Origin: Argentina anserina
Taxonomy: Eukaryota; Streptophyta; Magnoliopsida; Rosales; Rosaceae
Direction: 5' to 3'
Assembly: GCF_933775445.1 (NCBI RefSeq)
Contig: NC_065872.1
Coordinates: 12,338,001 to 12,402,000, forward strand
Length of the DNA: 64,000 nt
In this document: positions 31,001 to 44,330 of the stretch, one piece after another
How positions within the stretch are numbered: the first letter of the stretch is position 1
Layout of the letters: each line of letters begins with the position of its first letter
Notes under the pieces: model-generated
Told to the model about the DNA's origin: nothing
Seen by the model: only the letters and a program-made list of their open reading frames with translations
The model's database searches: none
Program-made: the position numbers and the translations under genes

Positions 31001-34000
31001 TATGAAATGCCTACAGTAGAAGAACAGATTGGTATGCTGTGAGCTATAACAGATCATTCCTGCAACTACCTTTCGATGGAATAGAGTAGCAATAACAGTT
31101 GCAGTTTAAACCCTAGAACTTTATCCTTTGACATCTTCAGTGATAGGAGGATATAATTAGTTTATTTATTATAAAATATTCGTGGTATTGTTTTTCCTTT
31201 AACCTTGTTTTGAGGTTATTTGTTGTTTTACAGCATTTTCTCTTGGTCATTGATAATATTAACTCCTGTTCTGGCAAAAGCTTGAAATATAATCTAGTGG
31301 GTTTAAGGGGACTCATGGAGACAATGAGGTTTTATATTCAGATTATTATGGTGCAAATCATGTATCAAAGTAATAATATTATGTGACATATGCTGAAGTT
31401 GCATTATCAGTAATATCAACTATTTTATGTTGAGCTCTTTTTAATGATACTTATGCAGAGATTTGTCATACAATTATCTAGATGGGAGCATTCCTTCTTG
31501 GGTCAAAGAAGAAAAATTAGAGCTGTATGTCATCATATTTTCGCTATTTATTTAGCTTTCTGTTGACACAATTTTTACTATGCCAGGTTTCTCGTTAATC
31601 AATCTGTTTACTCTCCTTTCATTACAATTAGCTAGTTCCCAAGTGACATTGGACATATGCAGATCTGTATCATTTGGCAGGATAGAACTTCTTTCATGAG
31701 TTTGTAATGTTTTCTTAATATAACACTGACAATTGGTGTATTATGCAGTAATTTAGTTGCCAACAACTTCAGCCTAGAAAATTTACAGAGCAGGTGAGTC
31801 CTTTTCATCTGAGCTAGTGTCTTGAACATTTAAATAAAGGATGTGAGAGTTGTATGTCACCTATAATATATACCTGTCCCATTAACTCCTAATATTGGTT
31901 TGTTTAATTATTAAGGGGTTGTATTGGTTCTTTAGTATAGCAACTGAGACTACTACAGTATTCTAATACCCTCTACCAGGCTGCACCTAAAATGAAATTT
32001 TTCGTCGTGTGAATCAACTTAGGATCTCATTACCATTCCAATAACCGTTGTATATATCTACGTACCAGATGTGTCTTCCACAAAAATGGGGAAGCTAGCG
32101 ATCAATTTCTTTGCCATCACTAAAAAATACAATATGTACCTATATAGATTATAGAATAGAGAATCATGCCTAGCATCTAACCAAACCTTTCCTTGTCTAC
32201 CCTTGGTCTTTGCCCTCCCTTGAGAAGCGACAGAAGTATCAGCGATTCAACTCCCATTGCCTTAGACATTATCTCACTTGTCCTTTTGGACTAGTTATAG
32301 GGCATATTTCATATTAACCTATGCATAATTTCATAGTGAGAAAATTGGAAGCCTGATAATCTGGTCATTTCTTTCTACCCAGTAATTTGATGTTTACCTA
32401 ATTATTTATTTCAGTGGTCCTCCTTCAGGGTTGGCTTGCCTTCAAAGAAACTTCCCTTGCAATCGTGGCCCTGGAATCTGTAAGTATAGTTGAAGGTTTA
32501 ACCATTGTTATTATAAGTTAAAATGCCTTTGTACCCATTTTCTGATACGTACATTATGTATCTTTCTGCAGATTATAATTTTGGGATTGATTGCGGTGGA
32601 CCTGAAATCAAGTCTTCCTCTGATAGAATTGTTTATGAGAAGGACAATGAGTCCCTTGGACCATCTTCATATTTTGTAACTAGCACTAGCAGATGGGGAG
32701 TTAGCAATGTTGGATATTTCACTGGGAGTACCAATCCTCAGTATACAAGTTTCTCCTCATCTCAATTTACAAATACTTTTGATTCTGTGCTATTCCAGAC
32801 TGCAAGTCTCTCTGCTTCGTCAATTAGACACTTTGGCTTGGGACTTGAAAATGGAAACTACACCGTGAACCTCAAGTTTGCAGAACATGTCATTTTGGCT
32901 GCTACTACGGGAGAATTTCTTGGGAGACGTCTTTTTGATATTTATATCCAGGTCTGTATCAATAAAACTTTCTTCATATATTAAACCATGCTATGAGCTA
33001 TTATGATAACTTTTGCGATAACTGTTGCTTATTGAATTAGTATAGTTGACTTGGTGCTCTCTTGGTACATTATATTTTTGAATTGAATAAATTAGATCAA
33101 CTGTCTTTAACAAGTATCACCATTTGAAATTCTGATGAATATATGGAGTACATCCAAAATTATCTATATAGACATAGTATGACCAGTAAACTGCTCAAGC
33201 TGTTACCTTCACTCCCATCTATCGCCTATAGCGATCAAATATATCTTCTTTATTCCCCAGAGTATAGTAAATCACCGCAACAGTAACCTTTTCACTACCT
33301 TTCCTTTTCAATTAGTTTCTGAAAGCTCGAATAATTCAAAGTCATTTCAAATCATAAAAATGCTGATCTTTATTGTAAACCACAGTGAATGAAGCATCCA
33401 ACTACTGTCTCATATTATGCATGTGTAATCTCCTCTTGCTTATTACTTGCAGGACATTCTGGTATCAAAGGATTTTGACATACTAAAGGAGGCAGGCATG
33501 TCATATTTGCGAGCTGTTCGGAAGACATACACTGCTCAGGTTTCAGAGAACTACCTTGAAATCCATCTATTTTGGGCGGGAAAGGGGACCTGCTGTGTAC
33601 CTGCACAGGGTACTTATGGATCTGCCATTGCAGCCGTCAGTGCTACACTGGGTAATATACAGTGAAAATTTGAGATCCAGTTTAGCATGTTTACGTTCAG
33701 ATGCTTTCAAAAGTGGTTTCACGTAATTTTTTTTTCTGAGTAATTAACTACAGAGACTTTGTACAGATTCCGTACCTACTGTCAGTAACAACCCTCAGTC
33801 TAGTAAGAAGAATAAAACTGGGTGATTGTGGGGATTGCTGTTGGTGGTGGAGTGCTTTTGGTTTTGTTGTTTGTGGCCTTCTATCTTGTTCAAAGAAGAA
33901 AAAGGTCTAACCCCGATGATGATGAAGGTACAGTGGTTCTTCTTTTCTTGTTTAAGGAAGTTTATCATTAGTCTGTGGCAATTACAAATTAATTGTGGTA

Positions 34001-36160
34001 GCTATATATCAAAGCTCTCAAATTAAACACAATGTACTTTGGGAGTTCGGGTTTCTGTCCATCTGCTGCATCATTTTCTTTTAGTGAATTGTTGTATATC
34101 ACTATGTAGTTTTTTTTTCTTTTCTTTTTTCTTTTTTTTTTCTATTGCAAACTCTTTGTATATCTGAAGCATTGTGTGTTTATTTAGACTGAAGAAGGGG
34201 CATAACAATGTGTTATGTTAAATTTGCAGACCTATATGGGATAGATGTTGGACCACTTAGTTTCAGCTATAGTGAACTAAAGACAGCAACAGATGACTTT
34301 AATGGAGCTAATAAGCTTGGTGAGGGAGGATTTGGACCTGTCTATAGAGTAAGTTTTTGTTCTTATAAAAGGGGATCAATGCATTAATCCTTACTAGTTA
34401 ATACTTTATACAGTTGTTGAGCTTATGCCTGAATGTAGATCATGACACCCTGAAACTTCACAATATTTTCTCCTTTTTTTTTCTGATTTTCATTCCAAAA
34501 ACCCAAAATCCGCCTGGATAGTTTGATCTATGTTTATATTAATTTCATCTGGTTTTGGATCCTATGGATATCCCATCCAATGTTTGTTGGCAAGAGTATT
34601 AAGTTCGTGTTGCTCAACTCATCAAACTCTTTAGTTGCTGAACTCTTGTTTTTCACTACTGAGACTGGGTGCATACAATTTTTTCTTTTTTTTATAAAGG
34701 GGTGCATACATTATTGTTGCTAAATTTTTTTTTTCTTCTTTTTCAATTTTCTGATTGATAGGGAATACTTAGTGATGGACGAGTAATTTTCGTGAAGCAA
34801 TTGTCTGCAGCATCCCACCAAGTAAAGAAGCAGTTTGTAACTGAGATTGCCACTACAGCTGTGCAACACAATAACCTGGTAAAGTTGTATGGATTCTGCA
34901 CTGCCAGAGTTAAAAGGCTCCTTGTCTATGAGTGTCTAGAGAACAACAGTCTTGATCAAGCATTATTTGGTATGAGAATTAGATTGTTATTTATGAATGC
35001 AGTATGCTTGATATATTACAAAACGCTAAAAGAAATTGTTATTATAAATTGCATGAATCAGGAAAGAGAAGTTTAAATCTTGATTGGTCAACACGTTTCG
35101 ATATATGCTTGGGGGTAGCTAGAGGTTTAACTTACCTTCATGAAGAATCAAGGGTTTGAATGGTACACAGAGATGTGGCCAGTAATATTCTGCTTGACAC
35201 TAATCTCATCCCCAAGATATCAGATTTTGGTTTGGCTAAGCTTTTTAATGATAAAAAGAGTCACATAAGTACTCGTGTTGCAGGAACAATGTAAAGATCT
35301 ATCAAGATTCAGTCAACATCATTGTTCATGTCAAATACTAGTTTTCCTTTTGCTTTCTCTCAGCACTCTTACAAACATGCTATGATGTTGTCAATGGTAC
35401 AGCGGGTATCTTGCACCTGAATAGGCCATGCGTGGACACCTCACAGAGAAGACCGATGTCTTTGCCTTTGGTGTTGTGGCTCTAGAAATTGTAAGTGGCA
35501 GGCCAAATTCTGATCCTAGTTTGGGTGAAGATATGACTTATCTTCTTGAATGGGTAAGAAATTTGCTTTTTTTCCTCCATGTCTGTCCTTGCCCTGCAAC
35601 AAATGTTCCAAAATCCAAATGCATTTATTTTTTTACTCTTGATGTATTCATTGCTTTATGAGTCTAAAACTTCTTTAAACGCAGGTTCATTATCATATGC
35701 CTTTTAAGTTATCTTCTGCATATGATTCATTTTTCATGATATGATTGTGTTCTTGCTTCTTAGGCTTGGCAACTGCATGAAACCAGACAGGAAGTTGAAC
35801 TAGTGGACTCTAGAAGTCTAGATTATCTGAATTCAATGAGGAAGAAGCACAACGAATAATCAAAATAGGACTTTTGTGCACTCAAGCATCGCCGCTGCTA
35901 CGACCATCTGTCTATCGTAGTGGGAATGCTTTCAGGAGATATGGAAGTGACAACAGTAACTTTAAACCAGGTTACTTGACAGACTGGAAATTTGATGATT
36001 TAACTGCAGCACAAGCTTAACACAACTGGATGATGCAAGTACAGTCGCCAACCTAACTCCTGGTGTGATGACTAAAGGAACTGATTTTAGCTTCAACAAC
36101 TCATCTGCAAGTACCAGCATAAAGGGGCGCCATTCATTCGATGTCTCAAAATAATGTTGA
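28024..36160 (+). pseudogene. Decayed LRR-malectin receptor kinase (LRR-VIII-2 type)
   Basis: A many-exon gene resembling Arabidopsis At1g56130/At1g56140. An N-terminal exon (28024-28200) encodes a VRALNSVFDKW block. At least eleven small exons (28282-31800) each encode about one leucine-rich repeat. Malectin-domain exons lie at 32573-32952 and 33453-33650, a transmembrane segment near 33830-33885, and kinase exons at 34230-35960. The kinase keeps GEGGFGPVY, VKQLS and DFGLAK. Lesions are a frameshift at about 28160, a TGA at 35155-35160 (after EESRV), loss of the catalytic-loop lysine (HRDVASN instead of HRDVKASN), a TAG after LAPE (about 35423) and frameshifts in the C-terminal tail. Such receptors act at the plasma membrane. 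This copy cannot make an active kinase. Confidence 0.85.
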
Positions 36161-36378
36161 TGGTCGATGAGAATTAGGCAGAAGGAATTTGGAGTGGTAC
36201 ATCCCTAAAGATGAAATGTTTTCATTTTCTTGCAGGACGGCGTGAGCACATATACACACTTAACTCGATACTTCATGTATATACTTGTGCATACAAAGAG
36301 AAACGCCCATTGATTGTTTCTGTCCTTTGATTGGAACAGCCTTATACTGAACATAAACTGGAGGTCTGGATCTTGTAA

Positions 36379-36648
36379 ATGAAAAATTATCAAAGAACTT
36401 ACAAATGTAAGAGTTTTCCTTCAAGTTCTAGGGGTGGTAAATGGTGGAGATATGTCCATCAATGCCCAAGATATAACATTATCACTAAAATGCACGTCTG
36501 GATTGAATCTCATGATCTTATGCTGTTTGATAGGAAGTCATTGGTTATGTACAATTTTAATGACGACACATTTTGGAATCTATCAATTGGTGATACTACA
36601 AAATATACTTCATTGATATTATTTTCAATAGTATGTCATCCAAAATAA
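36379..36648 (+). other. Possible F-box-associated domain remnant
   Basis: An 89-codon open frame with a pattern (MLFDRKSLVMYNFNDDTFWN) vaguely like the C-terminal repeats of plant F-box/kelch proteins. There is no F-box and no start context. It could equally be chance. Confidence 0.2.
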
Positions 36649-36662
36649 TGAAAGTGATATCA

Positions 36663-36950
36663 ATGTAGAAAATGCAACACACGAGAGCATTGAGTTGGAT
36701 GATGATGATGATGAGAAGTCTCTGCTCTCCCGTCAGCTAACTTTGTCAAATATGAAAGAATGATGGAGGAATTTTCAAGCTGGACTATTGTGTCTCTGTT
36801 CACCAACTCATAATCCAGAAACAAAGGCTCATCCCCATAGCCTCGACAATTATCGAATGCTTATCGAGTCTTTTGACTTGAGAACCATGAGTGTTTTTTC
36901 ATACCAATTTTGCAATCTTGTTACTCCTGCACAATTGCACACTTTAGCTG
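36663..36950 (+). pseudogene. Orphan 3' end of an MFS transporter gene
   Basis: 36663-36763 encodes a tail with DDDDEKSLLSRQLTLSNMKE before TGA. It parallels the end of the intact MFS gene (DDNDEKSLLSHQLTFSNMNH, 40650-40713). The similarity continues into the 3' UTR, including CTTTTGACTTGAGAACCATG against CTTTGACTCGACAACCATG and the following CATACCAATTTTG. The transmembrane part is absent. This is a remnant of a tandem duplicate located directly upstream of the surviving gene. Confidence 0.75.
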
Positions 36951-37368
36951 ACTTGCTGTGTGTTTATTAATTGTTATCATGAATAAGAACAAGAAAATAA
37001 ACCTATTGATTGGAGTGTTGTTTCTGTAACCTAAACAATGACACATTGATGTGGATTAGCAAAAATTAAGGTAAATTAAGACAAAAGCAGATTTGACCAA
37101 AAAAAAAAAGAAGACAAAAGCAGATCCCGAACTTCTTGCATACAGAACTTTCTCCTTTCCTCCCATAAAAAGCATTATTACTATTTCCATATAGGTTTCA
37201 GTCAGAAGTAAAACCCCTAAAAACCATCGAACCCCAACTCTACACGTGCCAAACTCCCCCAACTGTTCAAAGTCAACCAAAAGTGTGACTTCTGGTACTC
37301 AGAATCGTCTCGCTCTGTTTCGGAGTTGGAGCAGAGTGCTCTGTTTTTCAGTGCAAACAGAGATAACA

Positions 37369-40300
37369 ATGAAAATGAAAGCAGAGACTGTGACACTGGT
37401 GCTGGTCAATCTAGCCAGTATTATGCAGCGAGCTGATGAGTCCCTTTTGCCTGGAGTCTACAAGGAAGTAGGAGCTTCTCTGCACACAGACCCAACTGGG
37501 TTGGGATCTCTGACTCTGTTCAGATCCATAGTCCAATCTTCCTGCTACCCTCTTGCTGCTTATCTTGCCATGCGTCACAACCGAGCCCATGTCATTGCTC
37601 TTGGTGCTTTTCTCTGGGCTGCCGCCACTTTCCTCGTTGGCTTCTCCTCCACTTTCCTTCAGGTCTATCTCTCACTCTATTCTCTTCCATCTCAGATTGG
37701 TTTCTTATAATGTGTATTGGGTGTTTGTTTTTTTTGTTTTAATAGATCTGAAGTGAGGTTGTTTGTGCCTTATGGGTTGATTCTAATATTCTTGGACGGT
37801 TTAATCTGGTGGTTGATAAGATAGATTTGCAAGTTTGGCATCTTCCCACATTGACAAGCAAAGTGGATAAAAGTACTAATCTTGAAGATGGGTCTAGTTC
37901 TTCTTCATCTAGGAAGAATGAAATGGAAAAGAGATGTTCCATTTGATTTAAGCGAATTAGTTGCTTTCTTAGTTGAGTTATATCCATTGAAAAGTGAAGT
38001 TGAAGTTGGCATAAACTTGGCTACTGTTTTGCCTATTTTCGAACTTAATTTTCCATATTGAAGATCTTTCTGCAGTGACATAGTGAAAATCCTGAAAATT
38101 TAAGCGTATCAATAGCCAATTCGAAACTAGTAGAGTGCTTTCTTTCTTTACTTTTCTTTTTAGCATAGTATATATACTTAGGCTCCTCCATTAACACAGC
38201 TAGTGTCTGTGTATTGTGGTGGTGTCAGTTACACACTTACACGTAGCACATATTGTTGTGTTTGAGTTAAAAGTTGAAAATACTTCATAATTATGAGTTG
38301 AGATGATGTTCTAACACAAAGCTTGGAGCTTTAAGTCTAGAACCTAAGTAAGCAAAGAAGCTCTAAAGAACTGCACAACTTGCCAGGTGCAGCTGAAAAA
38401 TGCAGATATACATGTCCATTGCATTAGTTTTTGGCAAACTATTCTGACAAAAGAACTTGTTTCATTTACTTGATTTCAGAGTATAATACAACATTTTGTT
38501 GTCTGATTTGGTTATTAGGTTGCTATTTCAAGAGGTTTAAATGGTATTGGACTTGCCATAGTTATTCCTGCCATTCAGTCACTTGTTGCTGACTCAACAG
38601 ATGATGACAACCGTGGTGTGGCGTTCGGATGGTTACAACTAACGGGAAATCTTGGCTCCATAATAGGTGGTCTTTGTTCTGTACTAATAGCCTCCACTTC
38701 GGTAATGGGCATAGCTGGTTGGAGAATTGCATTCCATCTGGTTGGACTCATTAGTGTCATAGTTGGGATATTAGTACGCCTCTTTGCTCATGATCCGCAC
38801 TATGTAGAGAACAATGGTAGAGCTAAAGATGAAGTGCCGCATACTTTTTCAGAAGAAGTGAAGGACCTGATTAAAGAATCCAAGTCAGTTATCAAAATCC
38901 CAACTTTTCAAATACTCATTGCTCAGGGTGTCTTTGGATCATTTCCCTGGTCGGGTTTGTCATTTGCTCCTTTATGGTTGGAGCTTATCGGCTTCTCCCA
39001 CAAACAAACGGCAGTTCTTTGGACCATATTTATAATCGGTGGCTCACTTGGAAGTCTCTTTGGAGGAAAAATGGGGGATGTCCTTGCAAAACCGTTTCCT
39101 AATGCTGGGAGGATAGTTCTTTCACAGATAAGTGCAGGATCAGCCATTCCTTTTGCAGCTCTTTTGCTGCTGGGGTTGCCTGATGATCCATCAACCGGAT
39201 TCATGCATGGGCTGGTTTTGTTCATCATGGGATGGTTCACTTCCTGGAATGCTCCAGCAACGAACAAGTAAGTATGCTAGTTCCTTAGTCCCCTTTTCTG
39301 TCTTATAGTGTCTAAATATGCCTTTTTTATCCTACTTCTGAATGAACTTCCTATATTGTTGAGGGGTGGGGAAGAAAGGAAGAGTGAAAGATGGTATATA
39401 TCATTGCACAGTTCTGCACATGACATATATACAACTGATCACCCATTTTGGTGTAATATACAAACAAATCACCTTGTGACTGAATTGAGCAGTCTGTTAT
39501 GTGCAGAGTCGATACTTGGCATAGTGACTAAATGATTATTTCACTTCTTTGCTTAATATTAAGTGATGTCTGGAATAAGTTCCGTCTAGTACGTATTTTC
39601 TCAAATGAAATTTTTATAGAGGTTTGTTTTGCAGAAAAACTTGTTACACTGATCAAGTGTTTCAGATAATTTATTTTGGGCACAATATTTAGCAGTCTGG
39701 AATCACGATGTTTTATGTAATACTCATATTATTACTTGGAGATAAATGTGAAATCAGCTTGGAAAGGGCTTTCATGTAGAAAATTAATCTGCAACTTTTG
39801 TGAGCTTACCAGTTATGTCAACACTAAAATTTCAAATCTTCTCAAGACATTTGCTTCTTTAAAGTCTGTCCTTGTGGTAGTTTATATGCTCCCCTTAGTC
39901 TCAACTATATAGTTCTGCTTTCGCCTTAGCTTTCAGATTTTCTACACTGAACAACGAGTTGTCCACTCTTACAATCAAGTCATGACATAAATAAGTGTCG
40001 GCATGAATTTTCAAGCAAATGCACACCCTATATTGTATATCTTTGCTTGAACACTCAATTTTGGTGTTAATAGGTTGAGGTTATTAAATCATCTTCGTTA
40101 GTGATGCACTTCAGTCAGTTCATGTACTCATATGATACTTGCGCAATTTTATTCCAATGTTATTTTCAATATTTAAGCTGGATACAGTCCAATATTTGCA
40201 GAGATCGTCCCTGAGAGGTCCCGTACGAGCATCTATGCTCTAGATCAATCTTTTGAGTCCATCTTATCATCATTTGCTCCCCCAATCGTTGGGATTTTGG

Positions 40301-40713
40301 TTCAGCACGTTTTTGGTTACAAACCAATACCTAAAGGATCATCAGACTCTATAGAGATTGAGACCGATAGAGAAAATGCTGCAGCACTTGCCAAGGCACT
40401 CTTCACTACAATGGCAATTCCTATGACACTCTGCGTCTCTATCTACTCGTTCCTTTACTGCACATACCCGAGAGACCGGGAACGGGCAAGAATGCAGGTT
40501 TTAATAGAATCAGAAATGCAACAGCTGGAAACTAGTTGTTGTGCTGCATCAGGAGAAGAATACTCACAATTAAATGTTTCAGAATCAAAAGCGCTGAATG
40601 GAAAAGATGAAATCTATGTAGAGTATGCAGCACATGAGAATGTTGTATTGGACGATAATGATGAGAAGTCACTCCTCTCCCATCAGCTTACTTTTTCAAA
40701 TATGAACCATTAG
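37369..40713 (+). CDS. Major facilitator superfamily transporter, 522 aa
   Basis: Three exons: 37369-37662, 38519-39267 and 40188-40713 (stop TAG). All have GT..AG borders and the joined frame is 522 codons. Exon 1 encodes the first membrane segments with the family block RADESLLPGVYKEVG, then HNRAHVIALGAFLWAAATFLVG. Exon 2 has SRGLNGIGLAIVIPAIQSLVADS and most of the membrane core. Exon 3 starts within NNPIFAEIVPERSRTSIYALD and ends in a cytoplasm-like acidic tail. Closest relatives are Arabidopsis At1g78130 (UNE2) and At4g36790, spinster-like MFS proteins whose substrate is, to my knowledge, not established. About 11-12 membrane helices are expected. No damage was seen. A decayed 3' copy sits just upstream at 36663. 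Confidence 0.92.
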
Positions 40714-43700
40714 AAGAATAAAGTTGTCTCTCTGCTAACTAACTCTTATTCTTGTAAAGCTTCATCCCCGACAATCATCGGATGCTCATTCAGTCTCTTT
40801 GACTCGACAACCATGAAGGTGTTTTGTTCTATACCAATTTTGTTACTCATACTTGGTATGTTCCTCGATCAACCTTGGTTTATTTTTATAAATGAAAAGA
40901 GAAAACAAGGTTTGGTACTATGGTTTTTGGAGTTGTTTCTGTAATGGATGCTATCCTGTAATGTGGCTCACCGATAATAAACACAAGTCCAGTTTGCTTA
41001 TTCCATTCGCTTTTATTGGATGGTGGTAGTGAGGGATGACATGCCTCTCAGAATTTTTTTTTTTTTGACACCCTCCGAGGTATTCCCTCAGATTGTCGGC
41101 AAGGTTTCCCACAGGCCTTTGGCCGAAGGACTAATCCCTGTCGGGAGCCAAGACAGAAGATACCCGTGGTGGGAACACACTGAACCACTTGCTATGGTTA
41201 CATGCCTCAGATTTATTGATCGAAAACATAACTAAAAGGGTTTCATGATTCTGACTATAGTTTCAAACTTTCATTATCCGCGAGGATGGACAAGCTAGGA
41301 TGACTAATTAAAGGCACTGTGACTGTAAAAACGTCAAGATAAAGCTCCACAGAGTTAAACTAATCACAGCTAACTGCTACCTAAGCTTTGGAGCTGTAAG
41401 TAATCCCCAGCTAGCTGCTAACTGCTAATTTGGCACAAAGCTTGTTTGAAGCCCAAGGCTCCCGGTTTGTGGTGTACAATTCCGAGCTGCCTCGTTTTAA
41501 TTTGCTGTGAAGGTTAAACTGTATGTAGAGATTACCTTCCACCAAGTCACAAGGACAAAACTCCTAGCTTCTAACTGGAATCTGACTGCATGTCTTACTA
41601 ACTTCATTGTCAGTCTTAAATCTTCTACAAATTTTTGTCAAATAAAATAAAATTATCCTACAGAATTATTTAATTTTGTCCAACTTTGCATAATAAATCA
41701 TAATTAGTGAAATTTACACATTCTAAATTACAATTTGCACGGGCCAGTTTTCACCGTAGAAATGTCAATCATGTCATCGATAACTAGCTGTTTTTATTCA
41801 CATCTCAAAAACTATAGATTGATATCAATTTTGACCAGTGGTAGCACAAGTATGTTCCAACTTTTTTGCATTTTCATATCTAGCCGGCACGTTACTCTAA
41901 ATACACAAACAAACTTTATCAAATTCCAATGACATCCAAAAATGATGATAATGACTTTATATATAGAACCGTTAGGTTTAGCTCATATCTTTAGGTATGT
42001 AAAAGGCACCGGCAAAGTGAGGGTAGGGACGTAGCTGACTCAGTTGGCATGATTATGAAACATATGGGTTCGGAGAATTGGAATCATGAAGAGGGAGCAA
42101 ACATGATGAGAATAAAAGGACGGTGGCATTTGTCATAGGAAAGGACCCACCGGCATTTCCCTCCTCTCCCTTTATGAATTGCTGGCTTCCTGCAGCTGGT
42201 GCTTATTCTCAACGACGTCAATGGGGTTAGCTTCTCTGCTGGCCTTCTCTGTATTCACTCTGAAAGCTTTTTGCTGGGGGAAGGAGACAACAGACAGATC
42301 TAATCAATGGCTGCACACCCACCCAAAAGTGTCGATCTGCTGCGCCTTCCAGATAGAGAGAGAGAGAGCGCTTCAAAGCCTTTGCAGTTTGCATGCCGGC
42401 AGTGCTTCAGCCGCGTGTGCTGTTCTCTCTGTACGTACGTGCGTCTTATAGTGTTTTCGTGGCCAGAAGCTTTGGGCCATAATGGTTTGCCACTCACTTG
42501 TATGTTTACTTAAGGACCCTAGTTGGTGTAACTAAGCGAATTCATGATATCCAAGTACGGTAATGAGAAATTGAAGCTTTTCAATTTACGCGTAGAAGAG
42601 CATGGATACCTTCTAGTTCTTGAAGCTCATATCAAGTCTGGCCAGTGTATCGCCTCTTCTAGCTCATATAAATGCCCAGGGAATTAACAATTAGTGATGA
42701 TTAAAGGAAACTCTACATCATCATATACTTTTGTAGTTGCAATAGCCACAAAATTTGATGTAACAGATGCTTCATGCATGCTTGGTTTTGATCCTTTCGA
42801 CTTCGAGGAAGAAAACCCTTATATTGTACTAGTCATCAACACAGTCTATGGGTGTGAATAACCTCTCATATTTTACGTAGTAGCTTGTAACTTCCATATA
42901 GAATAAGAGATTATTTTTCAATTTTTATGTTCTAATTTTGTTGTTTACCTTTCTATATCTTAATTATTAAATTAAATTTTAGATTAGCATATAGTGAAAA
43001 TGATATATGCGTAACTTCACAAACTATTTGGTTGACAAAGTAGATTTGTGTTATAAGAATATAGATTTCCTCAAAATATATATATTTTTATATTTGTTTA
43101 CATAAGTCCAGATCAATTGGTCTAGTGGTATACATTCTCTTTTATAAATTCGACTCATATGTTGACTAGTTATAAAATTTAAGTTGTTTGTTCAATTAAC
43201 GAAGATTGATAATTAATGAAAACTCTACAAAGCACCATATATGAGGCTCATACTTATCTTTCATCGTGAGATGAAGGAAGCCATCAACGTCCAATTATCA
43301 TGGTATTAATCATGATATGGATCATTACCAATGAACCAATTGTTAGGGCTAAAATCCAATAATATTAGGTACAATCAATGACGGATGCATGTAGTGAAAA
43401 GGACCTATTTATGGACTGCAACCCATTTGAAAATTTTGTATACATACAACTATATTTATGGTTGTAATGAAAAGGGCCTTGATTAGTTGGAAATCTAACT
43501 TTTTGTTACTTTCTCACCATGGTCAAAATTCTGATTGTTCCTACAAGCATTTTTTGGGGTTTTATACATTTTTCCAATATTTTTCCTCCTCTATCCTCCT
43601 TTATATCTTCTTTGGTTAAATTACATAATTTACAATTATCCTGCATGTTTTTTTTCCTTCCCACTTTTCTTCACCTTCCTTCTTTAAAAGTTTTATTAAA

Positions 43701-43854
43701 CAATGAATATTAGCATTTTCTACCATATGTAGAGAAAAGACTTGAAATTGTTTCCTTTTATATTTCCACACTTTCAAGAGTGTCGATAGGAAATTAGATT
43801 GGGTCCAAACCTCAAAAACAAAAAACAAAATCAATTCTAAGTTTTCTAACTAGT
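40714..43854. other. Intergenic DNA, no gene recognised
   Basis: 3' flank of the MFS gene (UTR similarity to the orphan copy up to about 40850), then AT-rich DNA. 41060-41200 and 42160-42520 are less AT-rich and hold short open frames without recognisable content. A GA run lies at 42355-42368. Confidence 0.5.
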
Positions 43855-44330
43855 TGTTAATGTAGTGTATTGTGGTGCTGACAATACGCTTCACTATTCA
43901 TTCACTGAATACGTTGTGCTCTTTATTCTCGCTCCTGTCACAAGTAGCACAATCGTTAGAGTGGAGACCACGGCGGCGTGGTCTTCAACTCTCCAATACT
44001 AAAATTAGGTTGATATCAATGTATGCGGAATAACAGTTAGTGGTTTAGTTTGCTTACTTTATGATGTCAATAGTTTGACTTTTTATAGTTGAGTTGAGGT
44101 AAATCATTCACTCATCTTCCGATGTGGGACTAAGTCCAGTTGATGTGTTCTCCGGAGCTCTATTTGAGATGCGTGTGAGGGCGCGTCCGTAGTCGGCTTG
44201 GTCTGTGGGGCGGCTCGTGACACAACCGGTGTGGCTGGCTTTCTGCCGGTACTACGGGGCTGGACTATTTATGAGTCTTAGTGTGCTGATAGTTACGCTG
44301 ATTATGGCTGGGCATAAGCCTATGCCAACA
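43855..44330 (-). mobile_element. Solo LTR of the Tat-type Gypsy family
   Basis: 476 bp, TGTT..AACA ends, the reverse complement of the LTR at 25311-25783 with many substitutions. No internal region is attached on either side. Flanks CTAGT (43850-43854) and CTAGC (44331-44335) are a 5 bp target duplication with one mismatch, so this arose by recombination between two LTRs. Confidence 0.8.
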
